Made by a program: the position numbers and the translations under genes. A stretch of 64,000 nucleotides of DNA from Halobacteriovorax marinus. GTDB lineage: Bacteria; Bdellovibrionota; Bacteriovoracia; Bacteriovoracales; Bacteriovoracaceae. Below the pieces are notes generated by a model. It saw nothing but the letters and a program-made list of their open reading frames with translations, did no database searches and had not been told where the DNA came from. The stretch is from NCBI GenBank assembly GCA_002163155.1, contig MAAO01000006.1, positions 1,178,001 to 1,242,000 on the forward strand, in the 5' to 3' direction. The stretch's first letter is position 1; the number at the start of each line of letters is the position of its first letter. This document shows positions 27,611 through 36,521 of this stretch, piece by piece.

Positions 27611-28660
27611 ATGAAGAAGATTCTCTCAATTTTTTTGGTTTTCTTATCTCTAAACTCTTATTCTCTAGAGTTAGATGAAAAGTTAACCGTTCGTGTTCTT
27701 GGACTTTCTTCTTCTAAGAAAACTCTTTTAACGAATCGAGGTTTGGAAGATGGACTCGTTGTGGGAGACCATGCAAAGTTCTTTCTCTCTACTGGTGTCG
27801 TTGCTAGGGGAGTGGTTATTAAGGCGTCTCCTAGTCGCTCTATCTGGTCTGTTTATCGTGTCATCGATGCTGCAAAAATATTTAACGATAGAGTTATGAA
27901 TATAAAAATTGCTTCACCTGTTAAGTTAACAGAAGATCCTTCCCGGGCCCTAAAAGCTGACGATATGAGTTCAACGATTCCCGTCATGAGTAGAGGAAGA
28001 AGTGAAAATGTTCCACAAGTTTCAACTGATGAGCAGAGAGATTTAGATAGTATGTTAGAAGAACAAGCTCCTGTCATAATGGGTGGAACTTCTAAGAAAA
28101 CGTTAGAAGTCTTTGGAGTTCTCTCGCTTAATTCAATGTCAGGAAGTTTTGAGCAAGGCTCAGAATCCGGTGACTCTTCTGCAGGACATGTTGATTTTAC
28201 TTTAGGTTTTGAAAAGTATTTTGCTACAGTAGGTTCATTTTTTGAAAACATTTCAATCTTTGCTCTAATTAGTAAACGAAGTTCTACTTCTGGTACTACT
28301 GTAACCACTAAGAGTGACTGGTTTGAGTATGGTATTGGTGGGAATTGGCACTTCTATAATAAACCTCTCACTTATAATAGACCGATTGGTTTTGTGACTC
28401 TGGCCGCAGGTGTTGGAACGGCAACTAGTGAGACCACAGTCAATACATCGTCGACCGCATCAACAGATCCATTAAAAGGTTCAAGTAATTTCTTCTTAAT
28501 TGGTGTTGGTGGAAAATACTATTTAAAAAATGGTTTTGGTGTCAGGGCCGTAATTGATTACTTTAGTTCTGGTTCAACTTTTGAATTTGATGGTGGTGAA
28601 AACCTCACTCAATCTCTCAGTGGAATTAGGATGCGAGCAGGTCTATCTTATCGCTTTTAA
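27611..28660 (+). CDS. Exported protein, paralogue of the preceding barrel candidate
   Basis: 349 residues with a signal peptide (ILSIFLVFLSLNSYS-LELD). The N-terminal domain (RVLGLSSSKKTLLTNRGLEDGLVVGDHAKFFL) matches the upstream protein in layout, including the GL-x-x-GD turn. A low-complexity linker (about 105-160) leads to a beta-rich C-terminal half with alternating polarity that ends in AGLSYRF, again a terminal Phe. AAGGAA lies upstream of the ATG. Predicted location is the outer membrane. Converges with the large lipoprotein gene with only two bases between the stops. Confidence 0.8.
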   Translation: MKKILSIFLVFLSLNSYSLELDEKLTVRVLGLSSSKKTLLTNRGLEDGLVVGDHAKFFLSTGVVARGVVIKASPSRSIWSVYRVIDAAKIFNDRVMNIKIASPVKLTEDPSRALKADDMSSTIPVMSRGRSENVPQVSTDEQRDLDSMLEEQAPVIMGGTSKKTLEVFGVLSLNSMSGSFEQGSESGDSSAGHVDFTLGFEKYFATVGSFFENISIFALISKRSSTSGTTVTTKSDWFEYGIGGNWHFYNKPLTYNRPIGFVTLAAGVGTATSETTVNTSSTASTDPLKGSSNFFLIGVGGKYYLKNGFGVRAVIDYFSSGSTFEFDGGENLTQSLSGIRMRAGLSYRF

Positions 28661-28662
28661 TT

Positions 28663-30813
28663 CTAAGGCAGGATAGTAAAGAGATTGGCAAAGAAAGTGG
28701 AAGTTAAATCGACTCGTGAAGTACTCCAATCGGCCATGAGTAGTGGGTTTCTTGTAGGATCACTTACAACATAGGAACAGGTTGTTGTGACACCCAAAAC
28801 ATCTCTGCAGTCTGTCGTTGGTGTAACGGCAGTATTCCATTCAACTAATGTGTCCGGTTCAATATTCACTGTTGATAAATCATAGTAACTTCTAATATCA
28901 AATTGATCTAAACTAGAATCCCACGCACCAGAGTATCTTTCGTAGGAGTCTGGAAATGTAGTAGACTTTCTTCCGGTAGAGACCCACAATCTGAAACTAT
29001 CGGCGGTATCTTTTTTTAAGAGAGTGACTATTTGATCTTCACAATTTCCGCTACAACCTGTGTAGATCCTGTAGATTTCTATTTCTGAGTCTAGACCTGT
29101 TCCTTCATTATAGTAAATTTCATAATTAACTTGGTCGTTGTTTCCTACAAAGTCATTTTCTTGATTAATTCTCACAAAGCCTGCTTTATCATTTGTTCCA
29201 TCACAGGAAACCTCATGAATGCCAATGGCAGCTCCATTGTGAAAATACGACAATTTAACATCTGTTAAGGTGGCTCCGCCAATTGCTGTGAGATTTTTTG
29301 TACCTGCACTCACATCTACTCTTATGGAGTGACCTCCATCAAAGCCTTCTGAAAATGAAGCTCCAATAGCACTGAGAACATTGTCAGCATCAGCTGACAA
29401 ATCACACTTGGTGTAACCATGTCTTGCTAGTAATCCACCAAATGGACCTAGTAGAAAGAAGTTTATTTCATCCACAATACCTAGGTTTCGATGCTTATTT
29501 CCTTGTTGTGCAATTCCATTTTGAAGCGTCGAAGAGGCGGGAAGTTCTGTTCCTATAACAAAAGATGTTCCACCTGTTCCCACTATTTTTACGCTAAATT
29601 CTGTAACGCCCGCCATAAGTGCCGCTATATTGGTTAAGGTTTCACTGGCCGCTGTCATGGTAACAGTTAGGGTTTTGGTTCCTGCTACGTAGGCCGCACT
29701 TGGAGCTCCCACTGCAAAGTCTACGGTGTAGGCACTACCATTGGTATCAAAGGTGTTAAATTCAAAGATGAGCTCGTCTGTACCATTTGAGAAAGTTGTT
29801 CTGGGATTTAAATCCAAATCTTGTTCGTGAATAGCGTCACTTGTTCCAAATATCTCTCTAGCGTAGGTTGAGAGAGTGTGAGACTCATTAGTATTAAAGA
29901 CTCTCACTGTAGGTGTATTAAAACAATGAGTTCCGCCACAATCAAAATCAATCATTTGATTGATAAAGGGACTGGTTCCTTCTCCAAAGAAGTTATCGGC
30001 CAAGTAAACTTTAGTGTCATCAGTTGTATAGGCATAGTCAATTATTGTATCCACAGTGTGTATGAAACCTGGATTTCCGAAACCTCTTGAAAAGAAATAC
30101 TGTGCATCTGGCATAGTGCAGTTGTCCTTTTCAAAGCCTTGAATGAGGACAGGAAAGGCATCTCCAGCGCCGCCAAGAGGAATTCTTATCTGTGTTTGTA
30201 TCACTGAATCCAGTAGGGAGGGAGCCGTTAAACATCTGCTGGATAGGACCGGGATTCCTAGACCTGTCGTAAATTCATCTCTAGCGAGAAAGACCACTTT
30301 GTAGGAGAGAGATTCTCCTAGGAGTTGTTTCTTAAAATGACAATTTCCATTTGAAACTGTGAGAGGGTCAGAAAACGTTTTACATCCTACTAAGGTTATT
30401 TTCTTTACGAGAGATGAGCTGTCTAGATTACTGGCATTGTTATTAAAGGCAGGAGTTGTGCAATTTGGACTTGATAGGTTAATGTCTACAGTTTCTATAT
30501 CTAGCGTAAGGTTCTTAACTGTTACACCACACTTAGGAGTACCTTCAAAACTTTCACTTGTTCCATTTGGAATCCAACCCATAATTTTAAATTCCCATAA
30601 ACCTTTTGAAATTTGTTTTTCGAAAAATGTCGAACTGCTATTTAGTGCGAAGGTGAAGAACTCACCACTGGCCAGTTTCTTAGCATTGATCACAACCCCA
30701 TTGCTAAAAGCGGATGAACTATTGGCGCTATGAAAGAGAATCTTCGTCGTTGAAGAATTGTCTTTTTTGCCACAAGACATAAGAAGAATGAGTAAAAAGA
30801 TTAAGTATTTCAC
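28663..30813 (-). CDS. Large secreted lipoprotein, function unknown
   Basis: 716 residues read from a GTG with GGAG upstream. The N-terminus (YLIFLLILLMSCGKK) is a type II signal peptide with lipobox LMSC; the cysteine would be lipid-modified. The rest is rich in Thr, Ser, Asn and Gly and contains about a dozen cysteines spread evenly, as in secreted beta-rich proteins with disulfides. No catalytic motif is recognised. It is likely surface-exposed or in the periplasm. Confidence 0.8.
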   Translation of the reverse strand: MKYLIFLLILLMSCGKKDNSSTTKILFHSANSSSAFSNGVVINAKKLASGEFFTFALNSSSTFFEKQISKGLWEFKIMGWIPNGTSESFEGTPKCGVTVKNLTLDIETVDINLSSPNCTTPAFNNNASNLDSSSLVKKITLVGCKTFSDPLTVSNGNCHFKKQLLGESLSYKVVFLARDEFTTGLGIPVLSSRCLTAPSLLDSVIQTQIRIPLGGAGDAFPVLIQGFEKDNCTMPDAQYFFSRGFGNPGFIHTVDTIIDYAYTTDDTKVYLADNFFGEGTSPFINQMIDFDCGGTHCFNTPTVRVFNTNESHTLSTYAREIFGTSDAIHEQDLDLNPRTTFSNGTDELIFEFNTFDTNGSAYTVDFAVGAPSAAYVAGTKTLTVTMTAASETLTNIAALMAGVTEFSVKIVGTGGTSFVIGTELPASSTLQNGIAQQGNKHRNLGIVDEINFFLLGPFGGLLARHGYTKCDLSADADNVLSAIGASFSEGFDGGHSIRVDVSAGTKNLTAIGGATLTDVKLSYFHNGAAIGIHEVSCDGTNDKAGFVRINQENDFVGNNDQVNYEIYYNEGTGLDSEIEIYRIYTGCSGNCEDQIVTLLKKDTADSFRLWVSTGRKSTTFPDSYERYSGAWDSSLDQFDIRSYYDLSTVNIEPDTLVEWNTAVTPTTDCRDVLGVTTTCSYVVSDPTRNPLLMADWSTSRVDLTSTFFANLFTILP

Positions 30814-30924
30814 AATAGCTCCAATTATTTATCGTCTGCTATGGTGACTAATTAAGATTATTACACTTGATCTAATCTCTCGTCTTAAGATTGAGTTTAG
30901 TAATGAATGATAAGTTTAGAAAAA

Positions 30925-32325
30925 TTAAATGGTATGTTTATAGAGGTATTCTTCAATTTTTTGATCAGTATTCTGTGCCAAAGCTCTTCTCTTTCTAATA
31001 TCGTCATATGTTCTTGGCAATTCTCTATGAATAATTTTATTTATAATCTCTGAACTCAGATCTGGTTTGTGAAAGAAATTGTATTGGCACCTAACTCTTA
31101 GAGGTCTTTTAGTTTTATCAGGGTTGTAGGCCCTATTATGAGACCTTACAATGAGTGATGTGATCTCTTGTGACATAGTTCTAAAGGTCGTAAGTTTTCC
31201 TCCTACGATGACATAGAGACCTTTCATGGGTTGAAAAACTTTATGTTCTCTAGCTGTTTTTCCTAGATTAGCTCCATCGTCTTCTTTTACTAGTGGTCTA
31301 ATTCCGGCAAAGCTTGATTGGATTTTACTTTCATCTATATTGGCCGTGGGAAAGAATTCATTTAGGTTATGTATGAGATATTTAATTTCATCTTTAGAGG
31401 GAGTTACATCAAAGAAGTTCTCTTCGACTTTTTCCTCAGTTGTTCCTATGAGTACTCTATCATCGTGGGGAATAACAAAGATGACTCTTCCATCTTTTGG
31501 AGTAAGTACGACAGGATTTGGTAAGTTTAAATCAGCTTTAGCTATCCACAAATGGCTGCCTTTAGAAGGGAGAAGTTTATCAGTCCATTTGACTTCGGGG
31601 ATGTTTTTCATAAATTGATCAGTAAAAGGACCAGTGGCAATAATAAGATTATCGCAGGTGACAACTTTTTCTATTCCAGTCAGCTCATCAAGGAGAGTGC
31701 AGGTGTACTTTCCTGACTTAGACTTTACAATACTATTTGCACTGACATAACTTATCGCCTTAGCGTTCTTATTTTCAAGTGAATCCATGATGACTTCAAG
31801 AGTGAGTTTTCCATCATCAACTATAGCGTCAGAATAGATTCCAGATCCCTTTAAATTTTCTTTTCTTATGTGGGGAATACAGGCAATAGTCTCAGTTTTT
31901 GTGGCCGAACCTCTTGTTGCATTTTGAAAGTTGGAAAGAAGATCGTAGAGAAAGATACCAACTCTAACCATCCACATGGGTCTTAAAGAATCTTTAAATA
32001 CGGGTAAGTAGAATCGATTTTCTTTTACAAGGTGAGGGGCCAACTTTAACCACAAGTTTTTTTCATGTAGGGCCTCATATACGAGGTTAAAATCAAAGTT
32101 TTCTAAGTAACGAATTCCACCGTGTAGCATTTTTGAACTACTCTGTGATGTTTGACTTGAGAAGTCTTTCTTATCTACTAATAAACAGTCAACTCCGTGC
32201 AAAGAGAGATCTCTGAGGACTCCCGCTCCCACAATTCCGCCACCAACAATAAGAGTATTGATGTGACTCTCAACCATTGTTTCAAGAGGTGAAACTTGGT
32301 GAATTAATTGTTGTCTATCACCCAT
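30925..32325 (-). CDS. glpD: Glycerol-3-phosphate dehydrogenase, FAD-dependent
   Basis: Oxidises glycerol 3-phosphate to dihydroxyacetone phosphate and passes electrons to quinones at the inner membrane. I chose the ATG at 32325, with AGGAAG seven bases upstream, giving 466 residues. The FAD loop VGGGIVGAGVLRD, the conserved SSKMLHGGIRYLE and the PSKGSHLW, VLIGTTEE and FAGIRPL motifs define the GlpD family. The C-terminal region is shorter than in E. coli. The start overlaps the end of the acidic-repeat gene by 22 bases. No glycerol kinase or facilitator lies near. Confidence 0.92.
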   Translation of the reverse strand: MGDRQQLIHQVSPLETMVESHINTLIVGGGIVGAGVLRDLSLHGVDCLLVDKKDFSSQTSQSSSKMLHGGIRYLENFDFNLVYEALHEKNLWLKLAPHLVKENRFYLPVFKDSLRPMWMVRVGIFLYDLLSNFQNATRGSATKTETIACIPHIRKENLKGSGIYSDAIVDDGKLTLEVIMDSLENKNAKAISYVSANSIVKSKSGKYTCTLLDELTGIEKVVTCDNLIIATGPFTDQFMKNIPEVKWTDKLLPSKGSHLWIAKADLNLPNPVVLTPKDGRVIFVIPHDDRVLIGTTEEKVEENFFDVTPSKDEIKYLIHNLNEFFPTANIDESKIQSSFAGIRPLVKEDDGANLGKTAREHKVFQPMKGLYVIVGGKLTTFRTMSQEITSLIVRSHNRAYNPDKTKRPLRVRCQYNFFHKPDLSSEIINKIIHRELPRTYDDIRKRRALAQNTDQKIEEYLYKHTI

Positions 32326-33824
32326 ACTGCACTTCCTGAACAACTTATTTTATACTTTTCTCCACTCGAAAGAGGAGTTATTTGATAATTAATGCCAACT
32401 ACAGCATTTCCATTCTTTTTTAAACATTTAGGTCTTAGTTTTTCACTAAGGTCCTGATAAATAGCAGAGTGTCCTAAAGTGACTTCTGCCTCGAGATCAA
32501 TTTCAATTTCAGAATCTGGATGACCTTTAGCCTCTCTCTCATGAATAGAATTCAATTTATCATCTTCAAGAAGTTCTTCTTCGTTAATAACGATAAATTC
32601 AGTGACAATACCGAGATACTCGATAATTCTGAAATTCTCAAGAGTAGGTGTGGTGGTAAGTAGAATCGATTCGAGCTCAACTTTTGATTTTTCAATTCTC
32701 GTCGTTTCATTTTTATTTTGATGCATTCGTGATTTTGAGACAAGTCCTACGCTATCTGACTCATAAGATTTCGAAGGATGGAGCTCATCAGATAGTCCCA
32801 TTTGAATATCTAATTGAAATCTTCTAAATTTATGAGTGAGGTAAATGGCAGCGAATTCTGAGATTTGAGAAATTAATAAGCTTCCGCTCTCAAGGGAATC
32901 TCTCATAGCAGTTTCAGAGCTTGGATCTAATAAACCATGTTCACTTAAAATGATGAGAATATCTTCTGCATCTTCTTCAAATTTTACATTTCTAAGAATA
33001 ATACTAAATGGAGGATTTCCTCCCGTAGCTATTTGGCCGTAGGTAATATTTTTGGCAAAGGCCTTAACATCTTCAAATTTTTCGGATCGATCAATATGTC
33101 TTGGAGTACTAAGTGGTGCAGCTGTTTCAATAGGAGCGGTAGTTGTTGTTTCTTCAGCCATTGGCTGCTCTTCGAATTCTTGAACTTCTTCAGGTTCTTC
33201 ATCTTCACTTAGTTCTTCAGAGTCAAAAGATGTTTCTTCTGAAGAAAACTCAGAGTCATCTGCTTCATCTTCTGTATCAAAACTTGATTCATCTGAAGAG
33301 AAATCTGTTTCCTCTGTTTCAAATTCATCTGAGCTCTCACTTAATTCATCACTTGTATCATCATCATCATCTGAATCAAAACTTGTCTCTTCAACTTTAA
33401 ATTCAGAATCATCAGATTCAAAGTTGGTCTCGTCTGATGAGAAGTCTGTTTCTTCTGAGGAAAACTCATCAGTATCAGTTTCCGTGTCATCTGAGTCAAA
33501 ACTTGATTCCTCAGAATCGAAAGTGGAATCATCTGATCCGAAAGTAGATTCATCTGAGTCAAAGCTCGTTTCATCGGAAGAGAAGTCTGTTTCCTCTGAT
33601 GTAAATTCGTCGTCAGATTCAAAACTCGACTCTTCAGAATCAAGCTCATCACTTTCAAGATCATCTATAGCAGGCAGTTCGTCTAGAGACGGGGGAGATG
33701 GAAGTTCTTCCTCTTTATCTTTTAAAGCGGCATCTACATCAGCATTGTCCTGATGGAGAAACTCAGATAAATCCTCAATTCTAGTAAGGTCTGACTTCTC
33801 TCCAATTTCATCTTCATCACTCAT
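32304..33824 (-). CDS. Acidic protein with Phe-every-seven repeats and a folded C-terminal region
   Basis: 506 residues, no signal peptide. Residues 60-210 are extremely rich in Asp, Glu and Ser. Within them Phe recurs exactly every seven residues in long runs: 74, 81, 88, 95, 102, 109, then 121, 128, 135, 142, 149, then 168, 175, 182, and 193, 200. The consensus unit is F-x-S-(D/E)-(D/E)-(S/T)-x. The remaining 280 residues look folded, with alternating charged helices and strands. No family is recognised. It precedes glpD in the same unit but shows no obvious metabolic link to it. Confidence 0.85.
   Translation of the reverse strand: MSDEDEIGEKSDLTRIEDLSEFLHQDNADVDAALKDKEEELPSPPSLDELPAIDDLESDELDSEESSFESDDEFTSEETDFSSDETSFDSDESTFGSDDSTFDSEESSFDSDDTETDTDEFSSEETDFSSDETNFESDDSEFKVEETSFDSDDDDDTSDELSESSDEFETEETDFSSDESSFDTEDEADDSEFSSEETSFDSEELSEDEEPEEVQEFEEQPMAEETTTTAPIETAAPLSTPRHIDRSEKFEDVKAFAKNITYGQIATGGNPPFSIILRNVKFEEDAEDILIILSEHGLLDPSSETAMRDSLESGSLLISQISEFAAIYLTHKFRRFQLDIQMGLSDELHPSKSYESDSVGLVSKSRMHQNKNETTRIEKSKVELESILLTTTPTLENFRIIEYLGIVTEFIVINEEELLEDDKLNSIHEREAKGHPDSEIEIDLEAEVTLGHSAIYQDLSEKLRPKCLKKNGNAVVGINYQITPLSSGEKYKISCSGSAVWVIDNN
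33225..33623 (-). repeat. Coding tandem repeat, 21-base unit (7-residue F-x-S-D/E-D/E motif)
   Basis: The stretch encodes residues 68-200 of the acidic protein. The DNA unit is about 21 bases (variants of TTTGATTCTGATGA) but has drifted at synonymous and some non-synonymous sites, so the amino acid spacing is better kept than the DNA. Three interruptions break the phase. Confidence 0.85.
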
Positions 33825-33857
33825 TTAGGTATACCTATAACTTAATAGTTTAGATAA

Positions 33858-33863
33858 ATTATA
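33858..33863 (-). promoter_or_regulatory. Possible -10 element for the acidic-repeat gene
   Basis: TATAAT on the minus strand about 35 bases before the ATG and after the secA terminator. No clear -35 element is found at the right distance, so the call is weak. Confidence 0.3.
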
Positions 33864-33886
33864 ACAGAAATTTGAGTTTTGGGAGA

Positions 33887-33922
33887 GAGAAAAAAGCCAA
33901 CTCCTAGGTATTGGAGTTGGCT
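33887..33922 (-). terminator. Intrinsic terminator of secA
   Basis: A perfect 10-base-pair stem (AGCCAACTCC with GGAGTTGGCT) with an 8-base loop, followed on the minus strand by TTTTTCTC. It separates secA from the acidic-repeat gene. Confidence 0.9.
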
Positions 33923-33928
33923 ATAGTG

Positions 33929-36487
33929 TTAAGCACCGTGACAGTGTTTGAATTTTTTTCCTGAACCACATGGACAAGCATCATTTCGTCCAACTTTTTG
34001 ATTTCTTCTAGAAACAGGAGCGGCCGCCTTAGGCTCATCAAGTTTCTTAGCTTCGTCTTGCATTCTCTTAGCAGCTTGGAGCTGTTGCTCAAGCATATCT
34101 TGTTGGCGCTTTTTGAGTTCTTCAATTTCTTCTGGAGTATAAAGTTTTACTCTGAAAATATTGTCAATAATCGCTTTCTTTACTTCAATTCTCATATTTT
34201 GAAATAAGTTGAATGATTCACGCTTATATTCAGTAAGAGGATTTTTCTGAGCATATGATCTAAGGTTGATCCCTTCTTTAACATGATCCATGGCAAGAAG
34301 ATGATCTTTCCAAAACTGATCAAAAATACTTAGGAGAATCTCTCTTGTGGCAAGTGTAATTTGTTCTTCATCATATTGATTAAAGTTCTGGGCCAATAAA
34401 TCTTTAGCAACTGAAGCAAAATAAATTGAAATATCAGCATCGTACTTTTGGTTACATTCTTCTGGTGTAACGTTGTAATCAGAATTGAAAGTATTGCTAA
34501 ATCCCTTGTTCATTTCTTCCCAAGGCCACATTTCAATTTGTACTTTTCTTTCAGGAGTGTATTCAGAGACTAGAGTATCTGACACATCTTCAATCATCTC
34601 ATTTATGAAGCCTGGGTTATCATTGTCAGAAAGAATATCTCTTCTTACTCTATAGATAACATTTCTTTGTTCATTCATAACGTTATCATATTCAAGTAAG
34701 TGTTTTCTAATTTCAAAGTTGTGAGTTTCAACTTTCTTTTGTGCCTTAGCAATGGCATTTGAAATCATCTTGTGCTCAATAGGCTCATCTTCTTCCATAC
34801 CAAGCGTATTCATGAAACCTTTGATTCTATCTGAACCAAAAATTCTCATTAAATCATCTTCTAAACATAGGAAGAATTTTGATTCTCCTGGATCACCCTG
34901 TCTACCTGAACGACCTCTTAATTGGTTATCAATTCTTCTAGACTCATGCCTTTCTGTACCAAGAATAAATAGTCCACCAGCTGCTACTGTTTCTGGAGTT
35001 AGCTTAATATCAGTACCACGACCGGCCATGTTGGTGGCGATAGTAATCGCACCTTTAGTACCAGCATTTGTGATGATTTCTGCTTCTCTTCCGTGCTGTT
35101 TTGCGTTTAGTACATTGTGTGGAATTTTAGCTTTCGTTAGCTCTTCACCAATTTCAATTGAACTATCAATAGAGATTGTCCCAACGAGAATTGGTTGACC
35201 TTTAGCGTGTAAATCTTTAATTAGTTTTACGATGGCCCTTAATTTAGCTTCTTTAGATTTATAGATAACATCAGCAGCATCAATTCTTTGCAAAGGAACA
35301 TTCGTTGGAATCACAACAACATCTAAGCTGTAAATTTTTCCGAATTCTTCTGCTTCAGTATCTGCTGTACCTGTCATTCCTGAAAGCGTTTCATAAAGTC
35401 TGAAATAATTTTGAAATGTAATTGAAGCCAGAGTCTGATTTTCAGATTTAATCTCTACGCCTTCTTTTGCTTCTACCGATTGGTGTAGCCCATCAGACCA
35501 GCGAGATCCTTCTTTTAAACGTCCAGTAAACTCATCAACAATAATGACTTGACCTTCTTTTACAACATAATCCACATCGACTTTGAATAAGTTGTGGGCC
35601 TTTAGCGCCTGGTTTAAATGATGAAGAGTTTCAGAGTGTTCAACATTATAAAGGTTTTCAATCTTTAATAATTTTTGAACTTCAATAACACCACCTTCAG
35701 TGAATATTGCTGTTCTTGATTTTTCTTCAATCGTAAAATGTTTTTCAATTTTAAGTTTTGGAATAATTTCATTGGCCACGTGATAGAGGTCTGTTCGACC
35801 TTCACTTGGACCAGAAATGAGAAGAGGAGTTCTCGCCTCATCGATAAGAATTGAATCCACCTCATCCACAATACAGTAGTGATGTCCTCTTTGAACATAA
35901 TCTTCAAGATCAAACTTCATATTGTCTCTTAGATAATCAAAGGCAAATTCATTATTTGTTCCGTAAGTGATATCGGAAGTGTAAGCAGTTTTTCTGTCTT
36001 CATCGTCCATATCAGAAATAATACAGCCAACTGTTAGACCTAACCAATTAAAGAGAACACCCATTTCTTCAGCATCTCTTGAGGCAAGGTAATCATTCAC
36101 TGTAACAATGTGAGCACCCTTTCCTTCAAGACCTATGAGGTATAAAGAAAGTGTCGAACAAAGAGTTTTCCCTTCTCCGGTTTTCATCTCTGCAATTGTT
36201 TTTCTAGTAAGAACAACTCCACCCAACATTTGTACGTCGTAATGGCGCATTTCTAAAACTCTAATTGAGGCTTCTCTTACTGTTGCAAAAACTTCTGGAA
36301 TAAGCTGTTCTCTAGTCGCTCCATTCTTAATCATTTCTTTGAATTTTGGAGTTTGAGCTTGAAGTTCTTCATCACTCATAGACTTCATTTTTTCTTCGAG
36401 GTCGTTGACCTTAGTAACGAAAGGTTGAAGGGCTTTTAAATCGCGAGAGTTCTTTGTTCCAAAGATCGCTTTGATAGGGTTAAACAT
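33929..36487 (-). CDS. secA: Preprotein translocase ATPase SecA
   Basis: Motor ATPase that drives proteins through SecYEG. 852 residues, normal length. The Walker A loop MKTGEGKT lies near residue 100, the DEAD-like box DEVDSILIDEARTPL near 210, and the helicase motif GRGTDI and the RRIDNQLRGRSGRQGD arginine fingers are intact. The protein ends in the zinc-binding SEC-C tail (NDACPCGSGKKFKHCHG). The M23 peptidase gene lies 34 bases upstream on the same strand and may be co-transcribed. A strong terminator follows. Confidence 0.98.
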   Translation of the reverse strand: MFNPIKAIFGTKNSRDLKALQPFVTKVNDLEEKMKSMSDEELQAQTPKFKEMIKNGATREQLIPEVFATVREASIRVLEMRHYDVQMLGGVVLTRKTIAEMKTGEGKTLCSTLSLYLIGLEGKGAHIVTVNDYLASRDAEEMGVLFNWLGLTVGCIISDMDDEDRKTAYTSDITYGTNNEFAFDYLRDNMKFDLEDYVQRGHHYCIVDEVDSILIDEARTPLLISGPSEGRTDLYHVANEIIPKLKIEKHFTIEEKSRTAIFTEGGVIEVQKLLKIENLYNVEHSETLHHLNQALKAHNLFKVDVDYVVKEGQVIIVDEFTGRLKEGSRWSDGLHQSVEAKEGVEIKSENQTLASITFQNYFRLYETLSGMTGTADTEAEEFGKIYSLDVVVIPTNVPLQRIDAADVIYKSKEAKLRAIVKLIKDLHAKGQPILVGTISIDSSIEIGEELTKAKIPHNVLNAKQHGREAEIITNAGTKGAITIATNMAGRGTDIKLTPETVAAGGLFILGTERHESRRIDNQLRGRSGRQGDPGESKFFLCLEDDLMRIFGSDRIKGFMNTLGMEEDEPIEHKMISNAIAKAQKKVETHNFEIRKHLLEYDNVMNEQRNVIYRVRRDILSDNDNPGFINEMIEDVSDTLVSEYTPERKVQIEMWPWEEMNKGFSNTFNSDYNVTPEECNQKYDADISIYFASVAKDLLAQNFNQYDEEQITLATREILLSIFDQFWKDHLLAMDHVKEGINLRSYAQKNPLTEYKRESFNLFQNMRIEVKKAIIDNIFRVKLYTPEEIEELKKRQQDMLEQQLQAAKRMQDEAKKLDEPKAAAPVSRRNQKVGRNDACPCGSGKKFKHCHGA

Positions 36488-36521
36488 TTGTATATTTCTC
36501 CTCTTTATTGAATCTATTTCT

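Noticed and set aside
33225-33623. Possible CRISPR array or satellite
   Set aside because: The repeat is in frame within a long gene, has no spacers and has drifted at the DNA level.
33143-33753. Plus- and minus-strand frames across the acidic repeat, rich in Leu, His or Ser
   Set aside because: They are artefacts of the repetitive 21-base unit read in the wrong frame; no binding site or conserved start.
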